A stretch of 13,581 bases of DNA from Anaerolineae bacterium (lineage in GTDB: Bacteria > Chloroflexota > Anaerolineae > Anaerolineales > Villigracilaceae), in the NCBI GenBank assembly GCA_017303735.1, contig JAFLCF010000125.1, positions 1 to 13,581 of the forward strand, in the 5' to 3' direction. The notes under the pieces were generated by a model that saw nothing but the letters and a program-made list of their open reading frames with translations, was not told where the DNA came from and did not search any database. Positions 1 to 7,110 of this stretch are shown one piece after another. A program made the position numbers and the translations under genes. Position 1 is the first letter of the stretch. Each line of letters begins with the position of its first letter.

Positions 1-858
1 GAATGCGGCGAAAATGAAACCGAATAGCATCTGTCCGCCGAGCACAATATCGGATAGGGGCCAGAAGAGCGAGTGCATCAAAAGCAGCAGTTTGCCCTTC
101 ATATATTTCACCCAGTTATCTTTTTCGAATTTTTCTTTTTCATAATCCTGCCGCGCAAAGGCTTTTACCACACGCACACCGGTCAGATTTTCCTGCAGAG
201 TGGTGGAGAGGATGGCTTCCTGTGCTTGATAGTCTTCGTAGGCTTGGGTCACTTTCTTGAAGAACCACAGCGAGACCCACAAGATGAGCGGAATGGTGAC
301 CACGGAGATCAGACCGAGTTTCACATTGATGTACAGGATCGCTGCCCAGTTGATGACGAAAAGCAGAACGATACGTCCGACGCCAATCGCCTGCTCCGAA
401 AAGAAGCGCCGCAAGGCATCCACATCCGAAGTGACGCGCTCGATCAGGTCGCCAGTGGGAGTGGCGCTGTGATACGAAAAACTCAAGCGCTGAATATGAT
501 CAAAAAGAAAATCACGCAAACGGCGGGTGATGCCTTCAGCCGTAAATGCGGCAAATCGCCCGGAGAGGAAAGATCCGCCACCTTCTACGAATGCCAAGGC
601 GATGAACCCAATACCGATCCATAAAAAGGTTTGGGTCATGGTTGTGCCGAGCATTTTTCCCTGTGTAAGCACATCATCTGCGAAGAAACGCAGGAGCAAG
701 TACACAGAAGTCTTTGCCAGTGCAGAGAGGGCAAGAGCGATGGTTGCGGCAAGATACGACAGGTGAAAGCCCGTCATCATGCGCCACAAGCCGAGCAGGC
801 GGTTTTCATTGAGCGCGTCTCGGAAGTCGAACGTAGGGGTGGTGGTAGTGTTGTTCAT
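1..858 (-). CDS. ABC exporter, N-terminal transmembrane half (partial)
   Basis: The gene runs off the left edge; 286 codons are visible. The protein starts at an ATG (858) preceded by GGAG with a 7-base spacer. It is the membrane domain of a type I ABC exporter: hydrophobic helices alternate with cytoplasmic loops. The loop segment around residues 125-150 contains the family-typical pattern F-S-Y-H then T-G-D-L-I-E-R-V-T-S-D-V-D, and the later segment Q-E-N-L-T-G-V-R-V-V-K-A-F-A is the classic stretch before the coupling to the ATPase. The nucleotide-binding domain would lie beyond the window, so Walker motifs cannot be checked. Exporters of this type move drugs, lipids or peptides outward; the substrate is unknown. 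The 5' region carries a probable ribosome-controlled attenuator (983-1188), which points to a drug-efflux role, but that is inference. It could be one half of a heterodimeric pair. Confidence 0.93.
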   Translation of the reverse strand, partial: MNNTTTTPTFDFRDALNENRLLGLWRMMTGFHLSYLAATIALALSALAKTSVYLLLRFFADDVLTQGKMLGTTMTQTFLWIGIGFIALAFVEGGGSFLSGRFAAFTAEGITRRLRDFLFDHIQRLSFSYHSATPTGDLIERVTSDVDALRRFFSEQAIGVGRIVLLFVINWAAILYINVKLGLISVVTIPLILWVSLWFFKKVTQAYEDYQAQEAILSTTLQENLTGVRVVKAFARQDYEKEKFEKDNWVKYMKGKLLLLMHSLFWPLSDIVLGGQMLFGFIFAAF

Positions 859-880
859 GGTGATACTCCATTACATGAAA

Positions 881-967
881 AGACCTGACAGGCGTCGCGT
901 GACGCCGTGGCGACATTTCCGCAATTATCTGCGGGGTGGAGGGGTTACAGTGAAACCTGTCAGGTCT
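881..967. repeat. Inverted repeat with arms AGACCTGACAGG
   Basis: The arms are at 881-892 and 956-967, a perfect 12-base inverted repeat; each arm contains the palindrome ACCTG-A-CAGGT or most of it. The same arm sequence recurs as another inverted pair at 12971-12986 and 13051-13066, so it is a dispersed element. On the minus strand the distal arm is followed by TTT (880-878) just before the exporter Shine-Dalgarno, so the folded RNA could act as a weak second terminator. Smaller hairpins lie between the arms: 891-906 (GGCGTC/GACGCC) and 919-934 (CCGCA/TGCGG). Confidence 0.75.
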
Positions 968-976
968 CCACTGTAA
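945..976. repeat. Nested palindrome in exporter leader
   Basis: The outer arms TTACAGTG (945-952) and CACTGTAA (969-976) are perfectly complementary. They enclose the inner palindrome ACCTG-T-CAGGT (955-965). The size and symmetry would suit a protein operator or an RNA hairpin in the exporter leader. It lies downstream of the attenuator terminator on the minus strand. Which role it plays cannot be decided from sequence. Confidence 0.55.
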
Positions 977-982
977 CGAATT

Positions 983-1015
983 AAACAAAAAGGCTGCGGC
1001 GCGTACGCCACAGCC
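983..1015 (-). terminator. Intrinsic terminator (attenuator) ahead of the ABC exporter
   Basis: On the minus strand, GGCTGTGGCG (1015-1006) pairs with CGCCGCAGCC (1001-992) around a TACG loop. The stem is 10 bp with one G-U pair, and is followed by TTTTTGTTT (991-983). It lies 28 bases after the stop codon of the 25-codon leader ORF and about 125 bases before the exporter start. It would stop transcripts from the local promoter, and also any readthrough from the kinase operon. Confidence 0.85.
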
Positions 1016-1130
1016 CAATAACGACAAAGGAACTGAAGAGACCTAGGTTCGGTCTACAGGCGCACTCCAAGAAGGCAAATAGCCATCTGCAAAGGGTTTG
1101 GTGAAGAACATGTTGGACATTCGAGTGCGC
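1003..1130 (-). promoter_or_regulatory. Putative ribosome-dependent transcription attenuator
   Basis: Three RNA segments can pair in alternative ways on the minus transcript. Segment 1 (1130-1123, GCGCACTC) sits between the Shine-Dalgarno and the leader start codon. Segment 2 (1067-1060, GAGTGCGC) sits in the leader codons Trp18-Ser19-Ala20 and is perfectly complementary to segment 1. Segment 2 can instead pair as GTGCGCC (1065-1059) with GGCGTAC (1009-1003), the inner 5' arm and loop of the terminator, over 7 bp with one G-U. A small hairpin (1055-1051 with 1043-1039) overlaps the leader stop codon. A ribosome stalled early in the leader would cover segment 1, free segment 2 and block the terminator. 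This logic is that of antibiotic-induced attenuators such as bmrB-bmrCD in Bacillus. The pairings are seen in the sequence; the mechanism is inferred. Confidence 0.6.
1043..1120 (-). CDS. 25-residue leader peptide upstream of the ABC exporter
   Basis: The ORF starts at ATG 1120 and stops at TAG 1045-1043. Its start is preceded by AAAGGAG (1136-1130) with a 9-base spacer, a stronger ribosome site than most genes in this window have. The peptide begins MSNMFFTKPF and ends LPSWSAPVDRT. It has no hydrophobic signal core, so a secreted or membrane product is unlikely. It lies between a good promoter and an intrinsic terminator, and its codons overlap RNA segments that can pair alternatively (see the attenuator entry). 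The most likely role is cis-acting: the ribosome's progress on it would set whether the exporter gene is read. A free-standing small protein cannot be excluded. Confidence 0.65.
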   Translation of the reverse strand: MSNMFFTKPFADGYLPSWSAPVDRT

Positions 1131-1158
1131 TCCTTTCTTGAAATTTTCTTACGTTGCG

Positions 1159-1188
1159 AGTTTACACCCGCAAAAGGATTCGTGTCAA
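1159..1188 (-). promoter_or_regulatory. Sigma70-type promoter of the leader/exporter unit
   Basis: On the minus strand a perfect -35 TTGACA (1188-1183) is followed by an 18-base spacer and the -10 box TAAACT (1164-1159, 4 of 6 consensus). Transcription would begin near 1152, leaving about 15 bases before the Shine-Dalgarno of the leader ORF. It lies in the short gap after the kinase stop codon, so the exporter need not depend on the kinase operon promoter. Confidence 0.7.
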
Positions 1189-1205
1189 GGTGTTTTCATT
1201 TGAGT

Positions 1206-2897
1206 TTAAGGAATAAATACATCACAACGCCCGGCGGCAATATCGCAGCGCGCCACTTCTTCCTCAAGCCAGTTCACGCGGAACTGAGTTGAGTCTTCCT
1301 TTGGCGTCCAAAATAGGACGTTGCCTGGGCGGTCGAAACGCGGTTGGATGGTCTTGATCACGCCATACAGACATTCTTCAGGATTGAGATAGGGCGGGTC
1401 CTGGTCGCCATAGATGGTGATGTTCGCACAGAAGTTACGCGGCAGGTAGTCTAAATCAGGCAGTTCCCACTCATGGGCTTTGAAAAATTCTTCTGCGGGC
1501 AAGCCTTCACCGTCAAGGCGTTGAAACGAAAACCCCGAGATGCTACGGCGGCTATATGAACGGTTGAGCATAAAGAAGCTCGTCTCGTTGTAGAACAGCG
1601 TGTATTGGCTGCCTTCCGGATACTTAACCGTCGGTGTGATATTGACGTCAATCGTTGGCGAAGGTTGAAGTGTAGCAGTGGCTGGGACAAGAGTCTCCGT
1701 CGGCTGTGGAGCGAGAACAGTAGGGGAGGGTGCTTGAGTCTCGGTTGGTTGAACAGGCAAAGGCGAGGCAGGAAGTGCGGCGGTGGGCGTTGATTCACTG
1801 GATGGAGGCGTGAAAGTTGGGAGGTTAAATCCGTTTTGGAGGAAGAAGAATCCGCCGACACCTATAATAAGAAGGGCAAGCAAAGCCAGCCAGTATTTTC
1901 TTTTGTTGGTTGGCGCATTTACGCGCACCGTAGCCGGCATTTTTGCGGCTGGCTTGGGGTTGGGCGTAGGGCGCTTCGAGATCTGATCAATCGACAATTC
2001 ACTGCGTTGAATGGTCGGCGCGCCCGCAGGCAGAGGCGGCAGTGGAGTCTTTTTCGGTGTACCACCAGAGGTGAGCGCATCTTCCAACGCTTCGATCAAC
2101 TTTGCGCCGGTTTGGTAACGCTCGCGGATATTCTTCTCAAGCGCCTTCAACAGAACGGCTTCGACAGCAGGAGAAATAGCAGAATTGACACTGCTGGGTG
2201 CAGGCGGTCTTTTAGAGATATGCAACAGGGCAATATTGGCAGGTGTGGGATCGTTGAAAGGCACATCGCCGGTCAGGATCTCATACAGAATGACTCCCAA
2301 CGAATAAATATCGGATTGAGGAACCGCATCTGCCGAACGTTTGGCTTGCTCGGGCGATATGTAGTGAGGCGTCCCGAAAATGTTTCCCTGCGACCCATCG
2401 CGGACTTCGAGCGCCATTCCAAAATCGCCTAACAAAACGCGCCCGTCTTTTGACAGCAAAATGTTGCTGGGTTTGACGTCGCGATGGATAACCCCGTGCT
2501 TATGGGCATAATCCAACGCGTTGGCAACTGCCTTGCCAATGCGCAACACATCGGCGATTGGCATAAGTTTGCCTTCTTGATGATACAAGTCTATGACCGC
2601 GCCAAGGTCCTGACCGTCTACGAATTCCATCACATAATATGGAAAGCCCTGGGCTTCATCCGAATAATAGATCTGGATGATGTTCTCATGATGCCATTTC
2701 GCCATCATACGCGCTTCGTTGACAAATCTCCCCGCATAGGAAGGATGGTTCTTGTAGCGTTTGTCGAGCACCTTAATGGCAACCGGGCGGTGCAGTTTTA
2801 CATCCTGCCCGTAATAGACCATTGCCATGCCTCCCTGACCAAGCAGGCGTTCAACCTTGAAATTGGCAAGCTGCATTCCAAGCATGGGGTCTTTCAT
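1206..2897 (-). CDS. Membrane Ser/Thr protein kinase (PknB-like) with extracytoplasmic domain
   Basis: The 563-residue protein phosphorylates Ser/Thr residues using ATP. The kinase domain spans about residues 13-275: glycine loop GQGGMAMV (20-27), ATP-binding Lys42, helix-C Glu61, catalytic HRD (138-140) with Lys142 and Asn145, DFG (158-160), and S-P-E in the APE position (181-183). All catalytic residues are present. A basic, Pro-rich juxtamembrane stretch leads to one transmembrane segment (about 335-353), then a Pro/Thr/Ser-rich linker to about 420. The extracytoplasmic C-terminal domain (about 425-563) has four cysteines (490, 509, 551, 558) and is not a PASTA-repeat array. I do not recognise this sensor domain. 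The ATG overlaps the stop of the upstream 813-residue gene (ATGA), so translation is probably coupled and that protein may be substrate or partner. Confidence 0.95.
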   Translation of the reverse strand: MKDPMLGMQLANFKVERLLGQGGMAMVYYGQDVKLHRPVAIKVLDKRYKNHPSYAGRFVNEARMMAKWHHENIIQIYYSDEAQGFPYYVMEFVDGQDLGAVIDLYHQEGKLMPIADVLRIGKAVANALDYAHKHGVIHRDVKPSNILLSKDGRVLLGDFGMALEVRDGSQGNIFGTPHYISPEQAKRSADAVPQSDIYSLGVILYEILTGDVPFNDPTPANIALLHISKRPPAPSSVNSAISPAVEAVLLKALEKNIRERYQTGAKLIEALEDALTSGGTPKKTPLPPLPAGAPTIQRSELSIDQISKRPTPNPKPAAKMPATVRVNAPTNKRKYWLALLALLIIGVGGFFFLQNGFNLPTFTPPSSESTPTAALPASPLPVQPTETQAPSPTVLAPQPTETLVPATATLQPSPTIDVNITPTVKYPEGSQYTLFYNETSFFMLNRSYSRRSISGFSFQRLDGEGLPAEEFFKAHEWELPDLDYLPRNFCANITIYGDQDPPYLNPEECLYGVIKTIQPRFDRPGNVLFWTPKEDSTQFRVNWLEEEVARCDIAAGRCDVFIP

Positions 2898-5335
2898 GGT
2901 TTGCGTTTTCCTTTGGTTGTGCGCAATTCTGGCATGGGTTCCTGACTCGTGGATGTTATTCGCAAAAGATCGCGGATGTATCGATTAAAACCCTCAGCAT
3001 AGGAGTTAAGATAGTCCTGTGTGACGAGGGTGGCAAGGTCTTTACGCCCAATAGTGAGCAGAGTTTGCACATGTGGACGGAAGTCGCGCAGGTGAATGCG
3101 CAAAATAGACCCGGCATCTGTGATGATACCCCAGGCAAGCTGTTTCTGGTTGTTGTCATCTTTGGCGGTCATGAAGCGAGTCAGGGTGCTGGCTGGGCTG
3201 ACTGCGCCGACATTTGAGATCACTTCACGACCTTTGATCAGGTGATTCAGCACCTCGAAGCGTTCGGGAATCTTATCCAATAGCCGTTGGATCGGCGCCG
3301 GCAGATGTGCAAGTAATTTGATCGCCCCGGCGGCTGTGCTCTCGCCTTGTGCTGCCATCTCTTTGGCGCGGGCAAGAAAGGCTCCAAAACCGGCAAGGGT
3401 AGAGAGATACGCTTTTTGAAGTTTGATGAAACTGGCGAAGATCACCGCCCGGTCACTGCCAGAGGAGGCTTCGTAGGCGTCCAGCATCTTCAAGGTTTGA
3501 GTGTGCATGGGCAGCAGATTCAATTCGCTGAGCGGAACTTCTACATTAAGCGGGAAGATACGGTCACGTGGGGTTTTCAAGCTGGCATCCATAGGGATCA
3601 GAATGGCAGGGTTGGTACGGCTGCCTTCCTCTACTAACTGACGCAGAGCGGCGGAGACATCTGGTTTGGTTTCGGATAATTTATGGATCTCGCTTGAAAG
3701 CGCCTCCGATGGGACATATGCAGCCGCATGTATCGCACGATACAAGACCAGCAGGTCGTTAACCGTTAACTCGATCTGCTCGTTGCGCTGCCTAAAGCTT
3801 TTACGCAAGGAAAGGCAGGTTTTCAAATCGACCTTGTCTGTCTCGGCACTGGCTTCTGGGGAAACGTGCGGCGCTTGCTGAATGAGGTCCAGGTCGGCAG
3901 GGGAGAGCTGTAAAGTGAGAGAGGTGTAGATGCGCGTTCCCTGCGGTGCGGGAGCAGGCAAGAGACTCAAATAGCGAGCCCAGGAGAGGGCTTCATTCGT
4001 CATGATCTCTGAAAGAGCTGTGCCCCAAGCGCCATCGAAAAAGATGTGAGATTGGTCGAAGACAAAGGTTTCGCCGGTATCGAAGATCGTCAACGCATGC
4101 GAGCCGACTCCGCGTTCTGCCTGCCGAAGCTCGGAGAGTGGCAAGGCACGGGTGCGCAGATCGGTTGAGATTAAGATCGGAGCGAATTTCAAATTATCCA
4201 GATCATTGACCAGCACCGGGTTAAGTTTTGAACGCAGTGCTGCCAAGGCAGAACGTTGCACCTTTGCCAGCGAAGAGATCTGCGAAGGAGAAGAGAACTG
4301 TGAATTCAGCAAGGCTGCAATTTGTGCCCGTGCCGTATTCACATCCAAAGGATTCCCGGCTTCATCGCAGACGGGCAGAAGAAAATAACTATCATTATGA
4401 ATAATGCCGATCTTCGCATCTTGGAGGCTGAAGGGCACGCGGGTTTCACCGTACGGTCCCGGTTCGAGATACGCCGTGATCGACATCTGGCGTTGGTAGG
4501 CGTTCAAGTCCTGCCCGGCAATATTCTTAAAAGTATCTGCCCAGGCAGAAAGGACTGATTGAGGAATGGTTTGAAGTTTGTCTTGCAGAAAATCATCGAA
4601 CTTGCGGCGGCGATAGGCTGGGTAATCGTACTGTGCGCCGTCTTCTTCGCGCCGATAAGGTCGTTTCAAATCCCACTCTCTCAAAATGGCTTTGGCGCGT
4701 TGAGGTTCGAGCCGCGCATCACGCATGGCTTTCTCAAGCGTTGAAACCGCCACACGTTCACGCCATTCATTTTCCAACAAGGCGGGGTATTGATGCAAGC
4801 AAGTCACACTCGCCATGAACCAGGCGGTCAGCCGGTCTACTTTATCGAGGCGGATATTATGCTGTTCAAGCAATGTATCGAAACCGTGCGTTTCGTTGGT
4901 ATGGCGTGCGGTATCTTCGCGCAGGGCATAATCGACGTAGAACTGCCACGTCCCTTCGGGGAATGCCGACTCGGGGTCTTTGCCTGCCAGCTTCAACAAG
5001 TTTTGATATCCCCATAAGATCGCCGCAGGACCCGCAAAGAACGCCCCATACACTGCACTATCCAGGATCTGTTCCACGCCGCTAAAAAGCGCGGTCACAT
5101 CCTGCTGTAATTTTTGCACCGGAATACGCCGACCCGGAAGGCGCGCTAGTCCGCTTAGGATCATACCGGGCACATTCCCAGCCGGCATGATCTTCGAAAC
5201 CAACTGCACCACTGCTTCGATCTCTGGCAGGGTAAGGCGCGAGAGATTCTGGGCGGTGATGGTCTTCATGACCGTGCGCAAACTGGCGGCGGTCAGCTCT
5301 GAAGCTTTGTTGAGGTGAGATTTGTCTGCGCTCAT
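2894..5335 (-). CDS. Unrecognised 813-residue protein, operon partner of the Ser/Thr kinase
   Basis: I do not recognise this family with confidence. It has no signal peptide and no clear transmembrane helix, so it is probably cytoplasmic. Visible points: a motif Y-A-L-R-E-D-T-A-R-H (136-145) in the N-terminal half, a charged Tyr/Arg-rich stretch (225-245), and in the middle the pattern F-D-T-G-E-T-F-V-F-D-Q-S-H-I-F-F-D-G (418-435). The His430 with Asp434-Gly435 weakly recalls the catalytic His and following Asp-Gly of choline/carnitine acyltransferases, a tentative comparison only. The C-terminus is basic (K-G-K-R-K-P). The start is ATG 5335, with a -10 box TATAAT (5349-5344) 8 bases upstream and no Shine-Dalgarno, which suggests a leaderless transcript. 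The stop overlaps the kinase start by ATGA. Confidence 0.85.
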   Translation of the reverse strand: MSADKSHLNKASELTAASLRTVMKTITAQNLSRLTLPEIEAVVQLVSKIMPAGNVPGMILSGLARLPGRRIPVQKLQQDVTALFSGVEQILDSAVYGAFFAGPAAILWGYQNLLKLAGKDPESAFPEGTWQFYVDYALREDTARHTNETHGFDTLLEQHNIRLDKVDRLTAWFMASVTCLHQYPALLENEWRERVAVSTLEKAMRDARLEPQRAKAILREWDLKRPYRREEDGAQYDYPAYRRRKFDDFLQDKLQTIPQSVLSAWADTFKNIAGQDLNAYQRQMSITAYLEPGPYGETRVPFSLQDAKIGIIHNDSYFLLPVCDEAGNPLDVNTARAQIAALLNSQFSSPSQISSLAKVQRSALAALRSKLNPVLVNDLDNLKFAPILISTDLRTRALPLSELRQAERGVGSHALTIFDTGETFVFDQSHIFFDGAWGTALSEIMTNEALSWARYLSLLPAPAPQGTRIYTSLTLQLSPADLDLIQQAPHVSPEASAETDKVDLKTCLSLRKSFRQRNEQIELTVNDLLVLYRAIHAAAYVPSEALSSEIHKLSETKPDVSAALRQLVEEGSRTNPAILIPMDASLKTPRDRIFPLNVEVPLSELNLLPMHTQTLKMLDAYEASSGSDRAVIFASFIKLQKAYLSTLAGFGAFLARAKEMAAQGESTAAGAIKLLAHLPAPIQRLLDKIPERFEVLNHLIKGREVISNVGAVSPASTLTRFMTAKDDNNQKQLAWGIITDAGSILRIHLRDFRPHVQTLLTIGRKDLATLVTQDYLNSYAEGFNRYIRDLLRITSTSQEPMPELRTTKGKRKP

Positions 5336-5343
5336 TAGATGAA

Positions 5344-5349
5344 ATTATA
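5344..5349 (-). promoter_or_regulatory. -10 box of a near-leaderless transcript (813-residue gene)
   Basis: On the minus strand, TATAAT (5349-5344) ends 8 bases before the ATG at 5335. Transcription would therefore start at or within one or two bases of the start codon. No convincing -35 box is visible at the expected distance, and no Shine-Dalgarno fits in the gap. Confidence 0.55.
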
Positions 5350-5407
5350 TTTCACGTTGCCTTTTGCTCCCTCTTTCACATCTTGCAAATTTGTTAGGCG
5401 CCGGATT

Positions 5408-5413
5408 TATAAT
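5408..5413 (+). promoter_or_regulatory. -10 box of a leaderless transcript (aminotransferase gene)
   Basis: TATAAT (5408-5413) ends 6 bases before the ATG at 5420, so the expected first transcribed base is the A of the start codon. A possible -35 is TTGCAA (5383-5388), with a long 19-base spacer. It diverges from the minus-strand -10 box at 5349-5344, and the 84-base gap serves both genes. Confidence 0.65.
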
Positions 5414-5419
5414 CAGTGC

Positions 5420-6241
5420 ATGACCCTCCACGGATATCGACTCTCTGCCAATAAACTCATTCCGCTCGACTTCCACGCCTCAAACCTAGACGAGTTAACG
5501 GGTCGGGTTTCAGATGGCTTTTACACCACCTTTAGCACCCTCGCGCAGGGGACGAGAGTCCTCGGGCTGCGTGCTCACCTGAAACGACTGTACCAACCTG
5601 CGCAAGAGTTCCAGTTGCGTCCCTCTGCCAACGAGTGGATAGTACGCCAGCACATTGCCGAACTGGCAAAAGCAAACCTGCCGAAAGAATCACGTATCCG
5701 TTTGATTCTGACCAAAGATACGGGCGATGTATATATTGGTATTCAACCACTGATCCCGCCACTTGAATCGGTTTATCGTGATGGGGTACACGTCCTCACT
5801 GCCGATATGGCAAGACACGATCCGCGCATCAAAGGGACAGATTTCATCACCCAAAGTTCCAACCTGCGTAAATTAATAAAAGGCAATATTTATGAAATCC
5901 TATTGGTACATGAAGGCTTAATCCTGGAAGGGATGACATCTAACTTTTATGTCATCAGAGGTAGGACACTCATCACCGCCCAAAAGGGAATCTTGCTGGG
6001 TGTCACGCGCCGGGCTGTGCTGCAGCTTGCAAGAAGGCAGCGAATGTCCATTGAGTATCGTTCACCGCGAGTGGATGAGAAGTTTGACGAGGCGTTTCTC
6101 ACATCCAGCTCGCGTGGTGTTGTTCCGATCGTGAAGATCGATGGCAAGCCGGTGGGGCAGGGGACGCCCGGAGCGTGGACAAAAGCCCTCTCTTTAGCGT
6201 ATCAGGCATACGTCTTGGAGAGAAGCGAAGCAATCCTATAA
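5420..6241 (+). CDS. Class IV PLP-dependent aminotransferase (branched-chain/D-amino acid aminotransferase or aminodeoxychorismate lyase type)
   Basis: The 273-residue protein has the usual length for fold-type IV PLP enzymes. Visible landmarks: R-A-H-L-K-R-L (51-57), typical of the N-terminal region; the PLP Schiff-base lysine, probably Lys138 in P-R-I-K-G-T-D-F; the conserved glutamate in L-E-G-M-T-S-N-F (Glu170); and G-I-L-L-G-V-T-R after it, the phosphate-binding turn. These enzymes transfer amino groups from branched-chain or D-amino acids, or release pyruvate from aminodeoxychorismate. The substrate cannot be assigned from sequence alone. An in-frame ATG at 5339 would add 27 residues, but that stretch contains the -10 box and has no family match, so ATG 5420 is preferred and implies a leaderless mRNA. 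It is divergent from the 813-residue gene. Confidence 0.88.
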   Translation: MTLHGYRLSANKLIPLDFHASNLDELTGRVSDGFYTTFSTLAQGTRVLGLRAHLKRLYQPAQEFQLRPSANEWIVRQHIAELAKANLPKESRIRLILTKDTGDVYIGIQPLIPPLESVYRDGVHVLTADMARHDPRIKGTDFITQSSNLRKLIKGNIYEILLVHEGLILEGMTSNFYVIRGRTLITAQKGILLGVTRRAVLQLARRQRMSIEYRSPRVDEKFDEAFLTSSSRGVVPIVKIDGKPVGQGTPGAWTKALSLAYQAYVLERSEAIL

Positions 6242-6307
6242 ACGCTTCCTACCAAAGTTATTGCGAAAAACTAACTAAAGTTAATTCCCACCGTACATCC
6301 ATCTGCA

Positions 6308-6342
6308 TATAATTTAATGAGTATAAATTTTATCTATAGGAG
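6308..6342 (+). promoter_or_regulatory. Promoter -10 and Shine-Dalgarno of the lipoprotein gene
   Basis: TATAAT at 6308-6313 is a perfect -10 box; no good -35 is evident. AGGAG at 6338-6342 lies 6 bases before the ATG at 6349. Upstream, the short direct repeat AAAGTTA occurs at 6254-6260 and 6277-6283, 23 bases apart; it could be an activator site but is too short to claim. The 107-base gap shows no gene. Confidence 0.55.
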
Positions 6343-6348
6343 AATTTT

Positions 6349-7098
6349 ATGCACAAGAAATTTTGGATCGTCTTGGCGTTGATCGTATCGGCTTGTGGTG
6401 GGAGTTCGCAGCCGCAAGTGTTGACCGGGTCTGGGGATATTGCAGGTGTTGTGGATCAGTATCGTGCTTTGCTGGGCGAGAATAATGGCGGCGACCCCGG
6501 CACGAAGGGACCGAGCGGGTATCGTGAGATCAATTGGGACACCCTGCCCGATGAACTTACTGCACCCAACTATTATGTTTCTGATTTTTTCAACCAACCC
6601 GAAGCGCCGCGCGCGCGTGGGATCGTTCTGAATACGCCTGGCGAAGGTTTGATGGTCAGCGCGAATGCAAGCAACCCGGATGGAACCCTGCCGCGCTTTG
6701 GCAATATCAACCCACAATATGCCGACATCTTCAAGACCTTTAGTGATGAAAAATTATTCTCGCCCATCGGCAGCAACCTAGTGGTGATCACTTTCTTTGT
6801 GCCTGGCACAAATACACCAGCCACCGTGCGCGGATTTGGTGCCGTCTACACCGATGTGGATACGACTCATACTGCCTTTGAATATTTTGACAAAGATGGC
6901 AACTCACTGGGTAGTTTTGAAACGCCGATCTGCGATGGATGTCTTTCGTTCTTGGGCGTGGCATTCGACGAAGCCATCATCGCCAGCGTGGAAGTCCGCT
7001 ATGGGACGGGCGCACTCGGTCCCGACGATGGGGCAGGGGAGGTGGATGTGGCGGTGATGGATAATTTTATTTTTGGTGAGCCACAAGCGATTGAGTGA
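6349..7098 (+). CDS. Secreted lipoprotein with beta-rich domain, unknown function
   Basis: The 249-residue precursor starts with a short type II signal peptide: basic H-K-K, a hydrophobic core and the lipobox V-S-A-C with lipidated Cys16. After a Gly/Ser-rich tether, the mature part is acidic and beta-rich. The C-terminal half contains R-G-F-G-A-V-Y-T-D-V-D, F-E-Y-F-D-K-D-G-N-S-L-G-S-F, L-S-F-L-G-V-A-F and a terminal D-N-F-I-F-G. This series resembles a sandwich domain common in exported proteins of environmental bacteria, often those with sorting tags. I have no enzyme motif to assign. Two cysteines in I-C-D-G-C may form a disulfide or bind metal. It has its own promoter, a good Shine-Dalgarno and a strong terminator, so it is monocistronic. 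Confidence 0.88.
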   Translation: MHKKFWIVLALIVSACGGSSQPQVLTGSGDIAGVVDQYRALLGENNGGDPGTKGPSGYREINWDTLPDELTAPNYYVSDFFNQPEAPRARGIVLNTPGEGLMVSANASNPDGTLPRFGNINPQYADIFKTFSDEKLFSPIGSNLVVITFFVPGTNTPATVRGFGAVYTDVDTTHTAFEYFDKDGNSLGSFETPICDGCLSFLGVAFDEAIIASVEVRYGTGALGPDDGAGEVDVAVMDNFIFGEPQAIE

Positions 7099-7110
7099 TT
7101 TTTCTAAACG

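Noticed and set aside
73..888. Several plus-strand ORFs up to 183 codons opposite the ABC exporter
   Set aside because: They are shadows on the opposite strand of a clearly conserved ABC membrane domain, with no ribosome sites and no family features.
806..1027. Minus-strand 73-codon ORF across the exporter leader
   Set aside because: It runs through the terminator and palindromes, overlaps the exporter start out of frame, and has a His/Arg-rich composition without family features.
1836..2945. Plus-strand ORFs of 198 and 153 codons opposite the kinase
   Set aside because: They are antisense to a kinase with all catalytic motifs intact; Arg-rich shadow translation.
5339..5419. In-frame upstream ATG for the aminotransferase
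   Set aside because: The extension includes the -10 box and unrelated residues, and family homology begins after ATG 5420.
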